This document shows, piece after piece, positions 1 through 6,191 of a DNA stretch of 7,979 bases. Every line of letters begins with the position of its first letter. Position 1 is the stretch's first letter. Source of the DNA: a bacterium (lineage in GTDB: Bacteria > Bacteroidota > Ignavibacteria > Kapaibacteriales > UBA961); assembly GCA_022844575.1 (NCBI GenBank), contig JALHLL010000168.1, positions 1 through 7,979 on the forward strand, given 5' to 3'. The notes below the pieces were generated by a model, which worked only from the letters and a program-made list of their open reading frames with translations, was not told where the DNA came from and did no database searches. The position numbers and the translations under genes were made by a program.

Positions 1-897
1 CATCACAACCACCTGTTTTCTCAGCCCGATGGCTATATGTAATGCCATTGTTACTCCTGTAACAATAATATCACATTCATCAACAAGTTCCATAAACGAG
101 TCCATCGGAACATACCCTGTATATTCCGCACCCGTACGTTCTTCAATTTCCTTATTTCTTTCATGCTCCTGCGGTCCGCCCAGCAGCATAATTTCATAAT
201 TATTCTCTATTAGTCGTTTGGTTAATCCGACCCAACATTCGATATCCCATAATCGTGATGTCCACCGTGAACCGCATCCGGTATTCAGTCCGACAACCAA
301 TTTTTCCTTTTTCTCTTTCGATACGTTTACGGTTTTCCGGGGCAATTCATATTCCTCACCCTCAAATTTCCATCCGCAAATCTCAAAAATCTCCTCCAAA
401 TAAGACCGTGTATTCGATTTGCTTATATCATCGAACACACCCGTTATATATTTGTGATACGCCGCATCATTGGCAGGATACGGTACATTCTTATTGAGAA
501 TAAAACCCCTTTTATCATCGCTTTTTGCAAGCATTGCTATTGAGCATGCTTCTTGCGCTTTATCCAAGTTAATAACTATATCAAAAGGTGTGGTTTGAAT
601 AAGCAATAAGGATACTGTATCGAAAGGAAGTATCTTATCAATACTATTAGGAAGTACATGAGGCGATTGCGTAATCCACCAAATGGAATGTTGGGGATAT
701 TCCTTTCTTAAACGAGCCAGAATCGGCGTCGTTCTTATCACATCGCCTATAGCACCCAACTTTACAATAAGTATTATGCCCTTCACACTGCTGTATTCAG
801 TGCAATCATTGCAATGCTTACCATGTAGTTTATGCGGCGTGCATGGTATATCGCCCTTAAAATGAGAACAGTCAACGTAAAATTGAGGAAATGCCAT
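1..897 (-). CDS. GT9 (heptosyltransferase-family) glycosyltransferase, 3' end outside window
   Basis: This frame of 299 codons has no stop and leaves the window at base 1, so perhaps 40-60 C-terminal residues are missing by comparison with usual family lengths. It matches the GT9 family, which transfers heptose or related sugars to lipopolysaccharide core at the inner face of the cytoplasmic membrane. Visible marks are the N-terminal Rossmann loop VKLGAIGDVIRTTP (about residues 43-56), the start of the second Rossmann domain GLNTGCGSRW (about 203-212), and the donor-site segment TGVTMALHIAIG (about 280-291). The first 35 residues carry Cys10, Cys19, Cys29 and Cys32 with several His, which may form a metal site (inference). 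The ATG at 897 is supported by an in-frame TAA nine codons upstream and no other standard start; there is no clear Shine-Dalgarno. It lies 43 bases after the outer-membrane gene and is probably cotranscribed. The sugar substrate cannot be told. Confidence 0.9.
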   Translation of the reverse strand, partial: MAFPQFYVDCSHFKGDIPCTPHKLHGKHCNDCTEYSSVKGIILIVKLGAIGDVIRTTPILARLRKEYPQHSIWWITQSPHVLPNSIDKILPFDTVSLLLIQTTPFDIVINLDKAQEACSIAMLAKSDDKRGFILNKNVPYPANDAAYHKYITGVFDDISKSNTRSYLEEIFEICGWKFEGEEYELPRKTVNVSKEKKEKLVVGLNTGCGSRWTSRLWDIECWVGLTKRLIENNYEIMLLGGPQEHERNKEIEERTGAEYTGYVPMDSFMELVDECDIIVTGVTMALHIAIGLRKQVVVM

Positions 898-898
898 T

Positions 899-947
899 TT
901 TATAATAGTTTTCGGAAGATCTTACTGAGTAAATATGGTATTATAAA
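899..947 (-). repeat. AT-rich 9-bp inverted repeat between the outer-membrane gene and the GT9 gene
   Basis: TTTATAATA at 899-907 and TATTATAAA at 939-947 are perfect inverted copies with a 31-base loop. They span the stop codon of the upstream gene and the bases just before the GT9 start. The loop holds another odd-centre palindrome, TTACT-G-AGTAA (922-932). The stem is all A/T, so it is weak and may be chance in this AT-rich spacer. If formed in mRNA it would lie over the GT9 translation start and could alter its expression relative to the upstream genes (inference). Confidence 0.3.
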
Positions 948-1708
948 CGGTATTGCACAAAGATATTTGCAAAAATATTATAAACGCGCGTTTCTTTATT
1001 CTCATAAATTCTATCAGGATACGGAGTCAGCAATTCGCCACGTTCATCATCTCTGCCCAATATATTCATTGCGCTCCATCCTATGCTCAAATTCACATAT
1101 ACGGGGTCTTCAATCTCACCTTCCACACCCAAGTGACCTCCACCGCCAAGACGGAATGTTCCTTCTTTCGATCGGGTGATTGTTTTATTCAATGCGGGGT
1201 TATTGACATATTGTTGACGTTCTTCATATGTATTTGATACAACAAATGTACCCCGAAAATCTATTCCGCCATATATTTTGGCTTGTGCAACGGGAAGATT
1301 GATGAAAGCATATTGAAATCCACCCGTAATGGCAGGAATATAATGTGTGTTCGTTTTAAAGATTGTTAATCCGCCGCTCAATTCCCTATCACGGCTTGTA
1401 TAAAAATGATAGTCGAATCCGAAGTTTACCCTATATTTTTTTTCCTGGTCGAATACCCATATACCTCTTACTCCGATACCGGGAAATTGCCCGCGATAAT
1501 ATGAACCGGGAACAAAGTCATCCACACTGTCAGGTAATGGTAAGGTAGGCGAAAAAGGCAAAGTCAATCGTTCATTACCGATAAACCATGAGGTAGCCAA
1601 ACCTCCTGCGATATATAAACCGACTCTATTTTTATCTGCATCTTGCGCGTAGCAGTTAACTGATATCGCAATAGCAAGAAAAAAACCAAGAATAATATTT
1701 TTCTTCAT
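941..1708 (-). CDS. Secreted outer-membrane beta-barrel-like protein, function unknown
   Basis: A 255-residue protein with a clear Sec signal peptide: basic MKKN, a hydrophobic core, and a likely signal peptidase I site after CYA (residues 19-21). The segment before Cys19 is not a lipobox, so a lipoprotein is unlikely. The rest alternates hydrophobic and polar residues with many Gly and aromatic residues (GLYIAGGLATSWF, YRVNFGFDYHFY, GIDFRGTFVV, YVNLSIGW) and ends in an aromatic-rich strand, NIFANIFVQYRL. This pattern fits a small outer-membrane barrel of about 8-10 strands, as is common in Bacteroidota. The start lies 8 bases past the stop of the GT2 gene, with an AGAGGG stretch immediately before the ATG, so the two are probably cotranscribed and perhaps translationally coupled. 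Its place between two glycosyltransferase genes suggests an envelope role, but no specific function can be assigned. Confidence 0.8.
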   Translation of the reverse strand: MKKNIILGFFLAIAISVNCYAQDADKNRVGLYIAGGLATSWFIGNERLTLPFSPTLPLPDSVDDFVPGSYYRGQFPGIGVRGIWVFDQEKKYRVNFGFDYHFYTSRDRELSGGLTIFKTNTHYIPAITGGFQYAFINLPVAQAKIYGGIDFRGTFVVSNTYEERQQYVNNPALNKTITRSKEGTFRLGGGGHLGVEGEIEDPVYVNLSIGWSAMNILGRDDERGELLTPYPDRIYENKETRVYNIFANIFVQYRL

Positions 1709-1716
1709 AACCCTCT

Positions 1717-2850
1717 TTATAATTGTTCGCGGATACTGTATTCCGCATTACGTAATGAACTTTTTACAATCAATTCGCCGATAAGACCAACAGAAATCAG
1801 TTGCACACCTACAATAATAAGTGCCACCCCGAATAATGCCAACGGACGATTGCTTAGTACCGTTTTATTGAAATACCATTCCATGGTCAGATACAAATCC
1901 ATCGAGAAACCGGTAAGAGCCATTAAAGTACCCACGGTTCCCAACAGATGCAAAGGACGTTTCAGATATCGTGTAGTAAACAATACGGTTAATAAATCGA
2001 GAAATCCCTTGAAAAAACGACTGAAACCGAATTTTGAATAACCGTGTTTTCTTGCATGGTGGGTAACAGGAAGTTCCGTTACACGAAAACCTTCCCAAAA
2101 TGCCAAAGCCGGAATATATCGGTGCATTTCGCCATAAACCTGTACGGTTTTAATAACCTCGCGCCTATATGCTTTTAACCCGCAATTAAAATCGTGAAGC
2201 GAAATACCGCTTGCCTTGGACGTTACATAATTAAAAAATTTTGATGGGATAGTTTTATGCCAAGGGTCATGTCTCTTCTTTTTCCAGCCCGATACCAAAT
2301 CATACCCTTCTTTAATTTTTTCAATAAGGCGAGGTAATTCGGCAGGGTCATCTTGCAAATCCGCATCCATCGTTATCACGATTTCCCCCCTGGCTTCCCT
2401 GAAACCTACGGCAAGTGCTGCCGATTTGCCATGGTTTCTGCGAAACCGAATAGCCCTAAAACGGCGATTCTTACTGTTTATCTCCCGTATTACCTGAAAA
2501 GAATTATCTGTCGAACCGTCATCTATAAAGATAACTTCATATCTGTCATTAGAGCATTTCGGCAATACTTCTTCCAATCTTTGCGCAAGTTCTCTTAATG
2601 AGTCTTCTTCATTTAATAAAGGAATAACTACCGATACCCTTACTTTGTCACGAGAATTATCATGGAAATGTTCATGTACAGGCGGCCTACGCTGTTTCCT
2701 ATGCTCTTCATGCGCAGGTTTTTGCGGATTATTTGCATTATCGGGTTTTCCTTGATTATCAGACGACCTGACGCTATCTTCTCGTTTGTTTTGTCTCACA
2801 CGATTATTGCGTCGGGGTCTGTTAGGATTGTTATTAAACTCTTGTTCCAC
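1717..2850 (-). CDS. Membrane-anchored GT2 glycosyltransferase, polyprenyl-phosphate type (GtrB/DPM1-like)
   Basis: A 377-residue GT-A fold enzyme. The catalytic domain starts near residue 70 with VSVVIPLLNEE, followed by FIDDGSTDNS (DDG at 110-112) and the metal/donor motif DADLQDDP (about 162-169). LHDFNCGLKAYRR and ARKHGYSKFG follow, all typical of enzymes that move a sugar from a nucleotide donor to undecaprenyl or dolichyl phosphate at the inner leaflet. Two hydrophobic segments (about 301-322 and 338-360) anchor the C-terminus, as in GtrB and ArnC relatives. The first ~68 residues are an unusual low-complexity extension rich in Asn, Arg, Gln, His and Pro. The start is GTG at 2848-2850: an in-frame TAG lies three codons upstream and the next Met is only at 161, within the catalytic motif. 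A GGAG sits 12 bases before the GTG. It is the first gene of a probable three-gene envelope operon. The exact sugar is unknown. Confidence 0.92.
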   Translation of the reverse strand: MEQEFNNNPNRPRRNNRVRQNKREDSVRSSDNQGKPDNANNPQKPAHEEHRKQRRPPVHEHFHDNSRDKVRVSVVIPLLNEEDSLRELAQRLEEVLPKCSNDRYEVIFIDDGSTDNSFQVIREINSKNRRFRAIRFRRNHGKSAALAVGFREARGEIVITMDADLQDDPAELPRLIEKIKEGYDLVSGWKKKRHDPWHKTIPSKFFNYVTSKASGISLHDFNCGLKAYRREVIKTVQVYGEMHRYIPALAFWEGFRVTELPVTHHARKHGYSKFGFSRFFKGFLDLLTVLFTTRYLKRPLHLLGTVGTLMALTGFSMDLYLTMEWYFNKTVLSNRPLALFGVALIIVGVQLISVGLIGELIVKSSLRNAEYSIREQL

Positions 2851-2929
2851 GATAATCTACAACTCCGAGATATTCAGAAATGGATATTTGTAAAAGTGCT
2901 TCCGTAAAGAAACAGGTGTATGTAAACAA

Positions 2930-2937
2930 CAAAGATA
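2930..2937 (-). promoter_or_regulatory. Candidate Bacteroidota-type -7 element for the envelope operon
   Basis: Read on the minus strand this is TATCTTTG, an exact match to the Bacteroidota -7 consensus TAnnTTTG, about 80 bases before the GTG of the GT2 gene and just past the rpoD terminator. No clear TTTG -33 box lies at the usual distance upstream, where the terminator hairpin sits. The promoter assignment is an inference from motif and position. Confidence 0.45.
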
Positions 2938-2941
2938 ACCA

Positions 2942-2979
2942 AAAACAAAAATGCCCGATGTGCTGCATCAGGCATTTTT
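2942..2979 (-). terminator. Intrinsic terminator of rpoD
   Basis: On the minus strand, AAAAATGCCTGATG (2966-2979) pairs with CATCGGGCATTTT (2948-2960) across a 5-base loop, with a single A-C mismatch. A T-rich tail (TTTTTGTTTTT) continues to 2941. It lies 18 bases after the rpoD stop codon and separates rpoD from the downstream glycosyltransferase operon on the same strand. Confidence 0.85.
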
Positions 2980-2996
2980 ACTGTTTCCACTTTATT

Positions 2997-3857
2997 TTAG
3001 CCAAGATATGAACGTAAAGACTTCGACCTTGAAGCATGTCTTAATCTTCTTATCGCTTTCTCTTTTATCTGACGTACACGCTCTCTTGTTAAGTTAAATT
3101 TTTCGCCGATTTCCTCAAGTGTGAGCACTACACCGTCAAGTCCGAAATAGAGTTTAACTACTTCCGCTTCTCTTTGTGTAAGTGTGTTCAATACCTGCTG
3201 AACCTCAACACGTAATGATTCGCGCATAAGCTCCGAATCCGGTGGCGGTTGCTGGTCATTAGGAAGAATATCGAGCAGACGATTATCCTCTCCCTGCACA
3301 AACGGTGCATCAACAGAAAGGTGTCTGCCTGAAATTTTTATCGTTTCAGCTATTTCCGCAACACTCATTTCCAACTGTTCGGCAAGTTCGGCAGCTGTCG
3401 GCTCGCGTTCAAACGCTTGCTCAAGTTCACTAAATTTCTTTCCGATTTTATTAAGCGCACCTACCCTGTTTAATGGAAGACGCACAATACGGCTTTGTTC
3501 TGCCAATGCCTGTAAAATTGATTGCCTGATCCACCATACGGCATACGAAATAAACTTGAATCCTCTTGTTTCGTCGAAGCGTTTTGCCGCTTTAATCAAG
3601 CCAAGATTCCCTTCATTGATAAGATCACCTAAAGAAAGTCCTTGATTTTGATATTGTTTAGCAACGCTCACCACGAATCGGAGATTTGCTTTTACAAGGC
3701 GTTCAAGAGCAATATCCCCCTCGCGAGAACCGCGCTTAATCGCTTGCGCCAAAGAAATCTCATCAACTGCTTTTAGCAATTCGACACGACCGATTTCTTG
3801 TAAATACTTATCTAAGGACTGGCTTTCACGATTAGTGTACTGTTTCGTAATCCGCAT
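2997..3857 (-). CDS. rpoD: Primary RNA polymerase sigma factor (RpoD/SigA, short Bacteroidota type)
   Basis: This protein of 286 residues directs core RNA polymerase to housekeeping promoters. It opens with ITKQYTNRESQSLDKYLQEIG (regions before and in 1.2) and lacks region 1.1 and the long non-conserved insert of proteobacterial sigma70, as is normal for Bacteroidota RpoD. Region 2 is nearly canonical: ANLRFVVSVAKQYQNQGL, DLINEGNLGLIKAAKRFD and the promoter-melting/-10 helix FISYAVWWIRQSILQAL (about 102-118). Region 3 (SGRHLSVDAPF) follows, then region 4.2, the helix-turn-helix LTLEEIGEKFNLTRERVRQI (about 245-264), and the C-terminal SYLG. The ATG is preceded directly by an in-frame TAA, so this is the first possible start. 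No Shine-Dalgarno is seen, usual in this lineage. It has its own promoter-like element upstream and its own terminator, and is divergent from the tRNA genes. Confidence 0.98.
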   Translation of the reverse strand: MRITKQYTNRESQSLDKYLQEIGRVELLKAVDEISLAQAIKRGSREGDIALERLVKANLRFVVSVAKQYQNQGLSLGDLINEGNLGLIKAAKRFDETRGFKFISYAVWWIRQSILQALAEQSRIVRLPLNRVGALNKIGKKFSELEQAFEREPTAAELAEQLEMSVAEIAETIKISGRHLSVDAPFVQGEDNRLLDILPNDQQPPPDSELMRESLRVEVQQVLNTLTQREAEVVKLYFGLDGVVLTLEEIGEKFNLTRERVRQIKEKAIRRLRHASRSKSLRSYLG

Positions 3858-3933
3858 TTAATGTCATACTTATTAGTGATCAAAAACTTATCAATCGTAT
3901 ATCGTTTTCACAAAAACTCAATAAAACGGGTTG

Positions 3934-3941
3934 CAAAAATA
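3934..3941 (-). promoter_or_regulatory. Candidate -7 element of the rpoD promoter
   Basis: Minus-strand TATTTTTG matches TAnnTTTG exactly and lies about 76 bases upstream of the rpoD ATG. About 19 bases further upstream is TTTTATG, only a weak likeness of the TTTG -33 box. The assignment is by motif and position only. Confidence 0.5.
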
Positions 3942-4073
3942 CACCAATCTTCGTTTATGGCATAAAAGCACGAACCGCGACCGTTACGCATAATTATCCC
4001 TAAGACGACATAGAACAATTACTTGCGTAGCACCAACGACGCAGTGCAAAATAATCTATTGTTAAGAATTTTT

Positions 4074-4102
4074 TTGTAGTTTCCGAAAAAGTCGTAATTT
4101 TG
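4074..4102 (+). promoter_or_regulatory. Promoter of the tRNA-Ala/tRNA-Asp unit
   Basis: TTG at 4074-4076, at the end of a long T run, is followed after 18 bases by TAATTTTG at 4095-4102, an exact TAnnTTTG match. This is the standard two-part Bacteroidota promoter, and transcription would begin roughly 15 bases before tRNA-Ala. It is the best promoter in the window because both elements are present at acceptable spacing. Confidence 0.7.
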
Positions 4103-4124
4103 TGCTCCCTATAAGCAGGGCATT

Positions 4125-4200
<76 letters not shown>

Positions 4201-4227
4201 AGCAGTCTGATAGTTTGAAAATTTAGT

Positions 4228-4304
4228 GGGATCGTAGCTCAGCTGGTTAGAGCGCCTGCCTGTCACGCAGGAGGTCGCGAGTTCGAGTCTCGTCGGTCCC
4301 GCCA
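4228..4304 (+). tRNA. tRNA-Asp, anticodon GTC, CCA encoded
   Basis: A full cloverleaf of 77 bases. The acceptor stem GGGATCG/CGGTCCC has one G-U pair, discriminator G (an aspartate identity base) and an encoded CCA. The D arm is GCTC/GAGC. The anticodon stem CCTGC/GCAGG is perfect, with loop CTGTCAC and GTC at 4262-4264. The T arm GCGAG/CTCGT encloses TTCGAGT. It is the second gene of the unit started upstream of tRNA-Ala and is closed by a terminator a few bases downstream. Confidence 0.98.
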
Positions 4305-4309
4305 ATAAT

Positions 4310-4339
4310 AAGCCCTCACGGTATGTGCGGGCTTTTTTT
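4310..4339 (+). terminator. Intrinsic terminator after the tRNA genes
   Basis: AAGCCCTCAC (4310-4319), loop GGTAT, then GTGCGGGCTT (4325-4334) form a 9-10 bp GC-rich stem with one T-C mismatch. A run of seven T (4333-4339) follows. It begins 6 bases after the CCA of tRNA-Asp. Confidence 0.9.
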
Positions 4340-4371
4340 ATTCTTGCCTCACTATCTTATCTAACTTTCGC

Positions 4372-4379
4372 TATATTTG
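4372..4379 (+). promoter_or_regulatory. Orphan candidate -7 element downstream of the tRNA terminator
   Basis: TATATTTG matches TAnnTTTG exactly on the plus strand, but the nearest upstream TTG (4344-4346) is 25 bases away, longer than usual. If used, it would start a transcript into the long spacer, either an untranslated leader for the FIST gene or a small RNA. Chance occurrence is quite possible. Confidence 0.3.
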
Positions 4380-4559
4380 CATATTGACATAGTGTATTGT
4401 AAATTAAAACTATAAAGTTTGTTTATTTTTCAAATTTGGACAATATCGGTAACTGCTTATGTCTGCATTTGTTTATTATTATGTTATAATTCTTCCAACT
4501 TGACGAATGTCTATCGGTGATTTGGAAAAGGCGTTAATAAGCACATTGCTGCTGATTAA

Positions 4560-4734
4560 GAATGAACGGGGCACTCATTCTCTGCAATATAGGTTTATTT
4601 TGTAAACGTCCATTTTTAGCGTTTACGACAAATCTATTTTCCGCGACTGAGTTTATAGGATACTTAAAAAGAAAGTATAGGAATAAGGTAATAGCCGGGG
4701 GATACTTTTTCCACAGATAAGAAATCGGAAAAAA
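4560..4734. repeat. Cluster of four small inverted repeats in the spacer
   Basis: Four stem-loops follow each other: GAATGA/TCATTC (4560-4565, 4575-4580), GTAAACG/CGTTTAC (4602-4608, 4620-4626), ATACTT/AAGTAT (4660-4665, 4673-4678) and TTTTTCC/GGAAAAA (4706-4712, 4728-4734). The direct repeat GGATACTT occurs at 4658-4665 and 4700-4707. None is followed by a T run on the plus strand that would make a classic terminator. Each stem is short and could arise by chance. Their clustering hints at a structured RNA or an operator region. Confidence 0.35.
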
Positions 4735-5006
4735 TGGTTACACACTCGTATATAAATTACATAGACTCAACACATCTTTTACAGGGTGTCCGTGAATGGA
4801 TGAAGGACACTTTCCATTACGAAAGTGCCATGCATTATAACCGCATTTATGAAGGGGTTCGGTATATTACCTTCCCCTCATTCGCGTTCGTTCCTTATCC
4901 AAAATCCTGCACAAAAAATCCACTCATACAACCATTGATATCGGAAGCTTCTATAAGAGGGTTTTGGGCGGAATGTATTCCTTTGGGAATTATGATAGTG
5001 TACTAG
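4734..5006 (+). CDS. Doubtful 90-codon open frame, hypothetical
   Basis: An ATG-started frame of 90 codons ending in TAG. The product has no signal peptide, no strong membrane segment apart from a mildly hydrophobic C-terminus, and no motif I recognise. It is rich in Tyr, His, Ile and Pro. Nothing resembling a ribosome site precedes it, although that is normal for this lineage. Another frame of the same DNA is also open for about 57 codons (to about 5021). This means that openness here is weak evidence and could reflect a decayed gene. It may be a real small gene, a remnant, or noise; I favour remnant or noise. Confidence 0.2.
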   Translation: MVTHSYINYIDSTHLLQGVREWMKDTFHYESAMHYNRIYEGVRYITFPSFAFVPYPKSCTKNPLIQPLISEASIRGFWAECIPLGIMIVY

Positions 5007-5057
5007 TGCCTACGATTACATAAATATTTAGCAGCTCTTTTTTAACTGAAAACAACT

Positions 5058-6188
5058 ATGAAATTATTTCAAGTAATAAATCAAAACGGTAATTGGGAAA
5101 CTACATACGGGAACCCGGAGAATAGTAATCCGGATATTATTATGTGCTTTGCAAGCAAGTCGCAAATAGTCGAATCGCATTCCTATAAACATCTCCGCAC
5201 TTTATTTCCTCACTCCACTATTGTAATTACCTCAACTTCCGGCGAGATAAGTAATAATAATGTACTTGATGGCACCTTCGTAGCTACCGGCATTACTTTA
5301 TCGAAAAGCACTATTATCGCTCATAAAATAAACATTAGTGAAACCGATAACAGTTATAATGCCGGCAAATTATTAGCACAAAAATTCGATACGAACAATC
5401 TCAGATTATTGTTTGTACTTTCCGACGGTCAGTTGGTAAATGGCAGCGACTTGGTACAGGGATTAAATGATGCAGTGGAATCAATCCCAATTGTCGGGGG
5501 GCTTGCAGGCGACGGAGCCGATTTTCAGAATACATTTGTGGGGCTTAATGATGATATTCAGCATGGTAATATCATAGCACTCGGTTTTTACGGAGACTCT
5601 TTAAGAATCGGAGTGGGTTCTAAAGGCGGATGGGATAAATTCGGGCCTATGAGAACAATAACTAAATCAGATAAAAATGTATTGTATGAAATTGATGGCG
5701 AAAGTGCTCTTGATTTGTATGTAAAGTACTTGGGTGATTATGCAAAACAATTACCCGGCTCTGCATTATTATTTCCCATAGCAATTCAGGATGACAATAA
5801 TACCGAAGTTGTAAGAACGATTTTGAGTATTGATACTGAACATAAAACGATGACCTTTGCCGGCAATATGCCTGAAGGTAGTAATGTACGTCTTATGAAA
5901 GCAAACCTTGACAATTTGGCGGCTGCGGCTGCCGATGCCGCCGATTTGAGTAATATCAGTGCTACGACATCCGAGGATAAGCTTGCCATTTTAATAAGCT
6001 GCGTAGGAAGAAAACTTATTTTCGGAAATAGAATTGACGAAGAGATTGAAACTGCTCGCGAAATAGTGGGTAATGAAACCGCTATAACAGGGTTTTACTC
6101 CTATGGGGAAATAGCTCCGTTCTCGACATTTATGAAATGCGAATTACATAATCAGACAATGACTATAACAACAATTTGTGAAGAATAG
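5058..6188 (+). CDS. FIST-domain (FIST_N + FIST_C) sensory protein
   Basis: A soluble 376-residue protein without signal peptide or membrane segment. It has both halves of the FIST family: FIST_N (about 25-215), with SDGQLVNGSDLV and the glycine-rich IPIVGGLAGDGADF (about 144-157), and FIST_C (about 220-360), with ISCVGRKLIFGNR (about 313-325) and the hallmark TGFYSYGEIAPF (about 344-355). The closing CELHNQTMTIT is also typical. FIST proteins are predicted to bind small ligands, possibly amino acids, and to act with signal-transduction partners. An Ala-rich helix lies near 287-296. The ATG has an in-frame TAA 12 bases upstream. There is no Shine-Dalgarno and no obvious promoter immediately upstream. 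The sensor gene starts 3 bases after its stop, so the two are cotranscribed and probably cooperate. Confidence 0.95.
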   Translation: MKLFQVINQNGNWETTYGNPENSNPDIIMCFASKSQIVESHSYKHLRTLFPHSTIVITSTSGEISNNNVLDGTFVATGITLSKSTIIAHKINISETDNSYNAGKLLAQKFDTNNLRLLFVLSDGQLVNGSDLVQGLNDAVESIPIVGGLAGDGADFQNTFVGLNDDIQHGNIIALGFYGDSLRIGVGSKGGWDKFGPMRTITKSDKNVLYEIDGESALDLYVKYLGDYAKQLPGSALLFPIAIQDDNNTEVVRTILSIDTEHKTMTFAGNMPEGSNVRLMKANLDNLAAAAADAADLSNISATTSEDKLAILISCVGRKLIFGNRIDEEIETAREIVGNETAITGFYSYGEIAPFSTFMKCELHNQTMTITTICEE

Positions 6189-6191
6189 ACC

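Larger units (their letters stand above)
4341..5057. other. Long spacer between the tRNA terminator and the FIST gene, no convincing gene
   Basis: About 717 bases with no recognisable coding region on either strand. It holds an orphan TAnnTTTG match (TATATTTG, 4372-4379), a cluster of small inverted repeats (4560-4734), and one open frame of 90 codons (4734-5006) of doubtful reality. The segment before 4560 is plain AT-rich sequence in which I see nothing else. The promoter of the FIST-sensor pair must lie somewhere here, but no good match is found right upstream of 5058. The spacer could carry a small RNA, a decayed gene or a long leader. Confidence 0.6.

Noticed and set aside
218..497. Two overlapping plus-strand open frames of 61 and 80 codons.
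   Set aside because: They lie opposite the GT9 gene, whose translation shows clear family motifs; they are antisense shadows.
832..1237. Plus-strand open frames of 115 and 94 codons.
   Set aside because: They overlap the GT9 start and the outer-membrane gene on the other strand and show no recognisable protein features.
4706..4734. TTTTTCC/GGAAAAA hairpin as a second terminator.
   Set aside because: The stem is AT-rich with a 14-base loop, and on the plus strand it is followed by A rather than a T run, so it does not fit an intrinsic terminator.
4228..5057. A tRNA-Asp-linked integration site with an accessory island to its right.
   Set aside because: I saw no repeat of the tRNA 3' end downstream in the window, no integrase and no mobile-element gene, so nothing supports integration.
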